DNA of 35,062 bases from Lachnospiraceae bacterium. Its GTDB lineage: Bacteria > Bacillota > Clostridia > Lachnospirales > Lachnospiraceae. A program made the translations under genes and the position numbers. Below, piece by piece: positions 32,519-35,062 of this stretch (positions within the stretch are counted from its first letter, which is position 1; the number at the start of each line of letters is the position of its first letter). Location of the stretch: the NCBI GenBank assembly GCA_017552715.1, contig JAFZOW010000064.1, positions 1-35,062 on the forward strand. Reading direction: 5' to 3'. The notes below the pieces were generated by a model. It had not been told where the DNA came from, ran no database searches, and worked only from the letters and a program-made list of their open reading frames with translations.

Positions 32519-32737
32519 ATGTGGTTCGGGAAAAAGAAAAAAGAGATCAAAAGCTATGACAGGGAGAAGCAGAAGCCGATGATACGCTGCAGCATCTGCA
32601 ACGGGGAGCAGGTGGCCGGATTTAAGGATCTGGGCAGCGGGGACTTCAGTGAGGTCATGCTGATCCGGGATCCCGGGGATCTCCGTTCCTTTATGGAAAG
32701 CTACGGGATCGAAGAAGAAATAGAAAAGTTTTATTAA
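32519..32737 (+). CDS. Small conserved protein with a CxxC motif
   Basis: The product is 72 residues from ATG 32519, which has GGGAGGG upstream. The N-terminus MWFGKKKKEIKSYDREKQKP is strongly basic. Then comes MIRCSICNGEQVAGFKD with a single CxxC, a segment FSEVMLIRDPGDLRSFMESYGI, and an acidic C-terminus. I recall small Lachnospiraceae proteins with the same layout but no established role. One CxxC is too few for a classical zinc finger unless the protein dimerises. It ends 38 bp before metY, which has its own -10 in the gap. Confidence 0.8.
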   Translation: MWFGKKKKEIKSYDREKQKPMIRCSICNGEQVAGFKDLGSGDFSEVMLIRDPGDLRSFMESYGIEEEIEKFY

Positions 32738-32744
32738 ATTATGA

Positions 32745-32750
32745 TATAAT
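32745..32750 (+). promoter_or_regulatory. metY extended -10
   Basis: A perfect TATAAT preceded by TGA (extended -10), with no good -35. The transcript would start near 32757, giving a leader of only about 20 nt with AGGAGG, too short for a SAM riboswitch or T-box. Confidence 0.55.
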
Positions 32751-32775
32751 AAATAGAAATTGCAGGAGGAACAAA

Positions 32776-34053
32776 ATGAGCGAACAGGGAATCGGAACAA
32801 AATGCGTACAGGCGGGATATACACCGAAAAACGGTGAACCCAGACAGATACCCATCATCCAGTCTACCACTTTCAAGTATGATACCAGTGAGGATATGGG
32901 AAAGCTTTTTGATCTGGAAGCCAGCGGGTATTTTTACACCCGGCTGCAGAACCCCACGAATGACTATGTTGCGGCCAAGATCGCAGCGCTGGAGGGCGGG
33001 AGTGCTGGTATGCTCTTAAGCTCCGGTCAGGCGGCAAATTTCTTCGCTCTGTTCAATATCTGTGAGTGCGGCAGCCATATCGTGGCCTCTTCCTCTATCT
33101 ACGGCGGTACCTTCAATCTTATCTCCGTTACCATGAAGAAGATGGGCATTGATGTAACCTTTGTTTCTCCCGATGCTACAAGGGAGGAACTGGATGCGGC
33201 CTTCCGGGAGAATACCCGGGCTGTCTTCGGAGAGACCATTGCGAATCCCGCGTTGACCGTATTGGATATCGAGAAATTTGCGGCAGCGGCCCATGATCAC
33301 GGTGTACCCCTGATCGTGGACAATACTTTCCCCACACCGGCTCATTGCCGGCCCATCGAATGGGGAGCGGATATTGTGACCCACTCCACCACCAAGTATA
33401 TGGACGGGCACGGGACGGCCGTAGGCGGAGCTATCGTGGATTCCGGAAAGTTTGACTGGATGGCCCATAAGGATAAATTCCCGGGACTTACGGAACCGGA
33501 TGAATCCTATCATGGTATTACTTATGCGGAACGTTTCGGCATCGAGGGTGCCTTCATCACCAAGGCTACGGCTCAGCTGATGCGTGACCTGGGCAGCATA
33601 CAGTCGCCCCAGCATGCCTTCTATCTGAATCTGGGTCTGGAATCCCTGCACGTGCGTATGAAGCGTCATGCCGAGAACGGCCAGGCTGTGGCGGAATTCC
33701 TGCAGGGCTGTGACAAGGTGAGCGCCGTGCATTTTTCCGGCCTGGAGAGCGATCCCTATCACGAGCTGGCAAAGAAATATCTGCCCAAGGGGGGCTGCGG
33801 TGTGGTTTCCTTTGAACTGAAGGGAGGCAGGAGTGCAGCCGAAGCCTTTATGAAAAAGCTGAAGCTTGCTGCCATAGAGACCCATGTGGCGGATGCGCGG
33901 ACCTGCTGCCTGAACCCTGCCACATCCACCCACCGTCAGATGAACGATGAACAGCTGGAGGCGGCAGGTATTCCCGCCGGCCTGGTGCGCATGTCCTGCG
34001 GTCTGGAGGACAGCGCCGACCTGATCGAAGATATACGGCAGGCCATGGCCTGA
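32776..34053 (+). CDS. metY: O-acetylhomoserine sulfhydrylase (Cys/Met PLP enzyme)
   Basis: This 425-residue PLP enzyme converts O-acetylhomoserine and sulfide to homocysteine, in direct-sulfhydrylation methionine synthesis. The PLP lysine is Lys207 in [12 protein letters not shown]; other family landmarks are [12 protein letters not shown] near residue 53, [19 protein letters not shown] and the C-terminal VRMSCGLED. The length fits MetY (about 425), longer than the roughly 380 of cystathionine gamma-synthases and lyases, and the internal stretch [11 protein letters not shown] is a MetY feature. AGGAGG precedes ATG 32776. It has its own terminator. The RidA at 2366 could detoxify enamine by-products of such enzymes, but the genes are far apart. 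Confidence 0.94.
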   Translation: MSEQGIGTKCVQAGYTPKNGEPRQIPIIQSTTFKYDTSEDMGKLFDLEASGYFYTRLQNPTNDYVAAKIAALEGGSAGMLLSSGQAANFFALFNICECGSHIVASSSIYGGTFNLISVTMKKMGIDVTFVSPDATREELDAAFRENTRAVFGETIANPALTVLDIEKFAAAAHDHGVPLIVDNTFPTPAHCRPIEWGADIVTHSTTKYMDGHGTAVGGAIVDSGKFDWMAHKDKFPGLTEPDESYHGITYAERFGIEGAFITKATAQLMRDLGSIQSPQHAFYLNLGLESLHVRMKRHAENGQAVAEFLQGCDKVSAVHFSGLESDPYHELAKKYLPKGGCGVVSFELKGGRSAAEAFMKKLKLAAIETHVADARTCCLNPATSTHRQMNDEQLEAAGIPAGLVRMSCGLEDSADLIEDIRQAMA

Positions 34054-34059
34054 GGATTC

Positions 34060-34091
34060 GGGGGATCCGGAAGCGGATCCCCCTCTTTTTT
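34060..34091 (+). terminator. metY terminator
   Basis: A perfect 10-bp stem (34060-34069 with 34074-34083, GGGGGATCCG), a 4-nt loop, then TCTTTTTT. Confidence 0.92.
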
Positions 34092-34120
34092 CATTGTTTA
34101 TCATAACATCTCCCATTATT
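34086..34120 (+). promoter_or_regulatory. Conserved block upstream of a BspA-like gene (copy B)
   Basis: This is the counterpart of 24746-24781: the same TTTTTTCATTGTTT then TCATAA with one change, starting in the T-run of the metY terminator. A perfect TATAAT follows at 34138-34143 with no well-placed -35. Confidence 0.5.
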
Positions 34121-34199
34121 GATTTTCCCTCTTTAAGATATAATAGAAATGATGGCGCAAAAGGCGTTTACGCAATATTCATTACGAGGAGGTATTTCT

Positions 34200-35062
34200 A
34201 TGAAAAGAAAGGTTCAAAGAATACTGTCTTCCATACTGGCCGCTGTGCTGGTTACGGGGAATATCCCCGTATACGCGGCGGATGTACCGGAGGAGCCGGT
34301 ACTTTCCGTGGAGACAGAGGAAGCAGACGGGGTTACGGTCACGGAAGGTGATTATGAACTGACGGTCATTGACGAAGATGCGAAGACGGCGTCGATCTCG
34401 AAGTACAAGGGCACGGGTTCAGGTTCCCTGACGATCCCGGCGACTTTGGGTGATTATTCCATCGTTGAGCTAGGTGACAATTCCTACAAGGGTAGCGGCT
34501 TTACTTCCGTGACGATCCCGGCAACGATTCTGAAAGTCGGAAGTTATGCGTTTTCGAATTGCGGCGAGCTTCAGAGCGTGGTGTTTGCGGAAGGGACTTC
34601 CGCGATCGATATGGATCACCATACGTTCTATGAGTGTGATAAGCTGCAGAGCATCAAGCTGTCGGAAAGGGTAACGGCGATCCCGTCGACCTTTGCCTAT
34701 GGCTGTGAACTGCTGACAACGGTGGAATGGCCGGCGGCACTGACCACCATTGGTGCTACCGCTTTTTGCAACGATAAGATGCTGACCTCCTCCGATCTGT
34801 CCGGAACATCCCTGACAATGATCGGAGACGGAGCGTTCAGCGGCTGTACAGCCCTGCCTGTAGTGAAATTCCCTACAGAGACCACGGCGCTGAAGATCGA
34901 TGACAATGCCTTCAAAGGAACAGCTATGAGTGGTGAGGGATTGATCATCCCGGCCAATGTGGCTTCGCTGGGAAGCTATGCTTTTGCAAACTGCGATGAG
35001 CTGCAGCGTGTGGAAGTTGCGGAAGGAACTTCCGCGATCGATATGGATCACCATACGTTCTA
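34200..35062 (+). CDS. BspA-like LRR_5 surface protein, cut by the window end
   Basis: At least 287 residues are visible, with no stop before the window edge. GAGGAGGT lies upstream of ATG 34200. The signal peptide MKRKVQR...NIPVYAA (1-26) closely resembles that of the protein at 24845. An acidic linker follows, then from about residue 60 LRR_5-type repeats: LTIPATLGDYSIVELGDNSYKG, VTIPATILKVGSYAFSNCGELQSVVFAEG, and so on. A 41-bp stretch at 34590-34630 recurs at 35022-35062 with one mismatch, an internal repeat with a 144-codon period. The C-terminal architecture cannot be seen. It is probably a further member of the local surface-protein family. Confidence 0.88.
   Translation, partial: MKRKVQRILSSILAAVLVTGNIPVYAADVPEEPVLSVETEEADGVTVTEGDYELTVIDEDAKTASISKYKGTGSGSLTIPATLGDYSIVELGDNSYKGSGFTSVTIPATILKVGSYAFSNCGELQSVVFAEGTSAIDMDHHTFYECDKLQSIKLSERVTAIPSTFAYGCELLTTVEWPAALTTIGATAFCNDKMLTSSDLSGTSLTMIGDGAFSGCTALPVVKFPTETTALKIDDNAFKGTAMSGEGLIIPANVASLGSYAFANCDELQRVEVAEGTSAIDMDHHTF
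34590..35062 (+). repeat. 432-bp-period internal coding repeat
   Basis: 34590-34630 and 35022-35062 agree at 40 of 41 positions, offset by exactly 432 bp (144 codons), and the flanking codons are also similar. The repeat may continue beyond the window edge. Confidence 0.85.

Noticed and set aside
32738-32775. SAM riboswitch or T-box before metY
   Set aside because: The extended -10 at 32745-32750 leaves a leader of about 20 nt, far too short for either.

Overview
This window looks like a chromosomal segment of a Gram-positive Clostridia bacterium, most likely a gut or rumen Lachnospiraceae. The basis is strong AGGAGG-type ribosome binding sites, TATAAT promoters with TGn extensions, YesM/YesN-type signalling, type II signal peptides on solute-binding proteins, and several very large BspA-like surface proteins with DUF285/LRR_5 repeats and Big_2 domains. 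The assignment is by gene content and family resemblance only. No rRNA, tRNA, CRISPR array, phage gene or transposase was seen.

Layout. (1) 1-2743: a minus-strand lipoprotein with its own promoter and terminator, then a plus-strand pair (small unknown protein and RidA). (2) 2744-3543: about 800 bp without a credible gene, a mosaic of inverted and direct repeats, ending in the argG promoter. (3) 3544-8002: argG, a DUF1294 membrane protein and the potassium-uptake pair trkA-trkH, closed by a bidirectional terminator. (4) 8022-13605, minus strand: GNAT acetyltransferase, ABC ATPase, two ABC-2 permeases and argJ, with overlapping or touching frames. A promoter at 13577-13605 gives this operon a leader of about 170 nt that holds a 138-nt structured repeat. 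(5) 13618-18496, minus strand: a four-gene sensory operon, AraC-type response regulator, family-1 solute-binding lipoprotein, AfuA/FbpA-type solute-binding lipoprotein and YesM-like histidine kinase, with no transporter permease. (6) 18585-24752: an unknown membrane protein, a NahK-like kinase, a three-motif MshEN-like/CheX/receiver protein, a membrane spermidine-synthase-like protein with a possibly leaderless mRNA, and a HAD-Nudix fusion. (7) 24845-35062: three large secreted BspA-like proteins (the last cut by the window edge), interrupted by a small CxxC protein and metY.

Most interesting points: a 138-nt element present twice, each time in sense orientation directly upstream of a gene, with three predicted hairpins and compensatory changes between copies; an HptARS-like sensory operon with two different binding proteins; a protein joining tandem 24-residue MshEN-like (possible c-di-GMP-binding) motifs to a CheX phosphatase domain and a receiver; a roughly 300-residue lysine-rich C-terminal module shared by two otherwise different surface proteins that lack LPXTG; and a conserved block upstream of two of the surface-protein genes.
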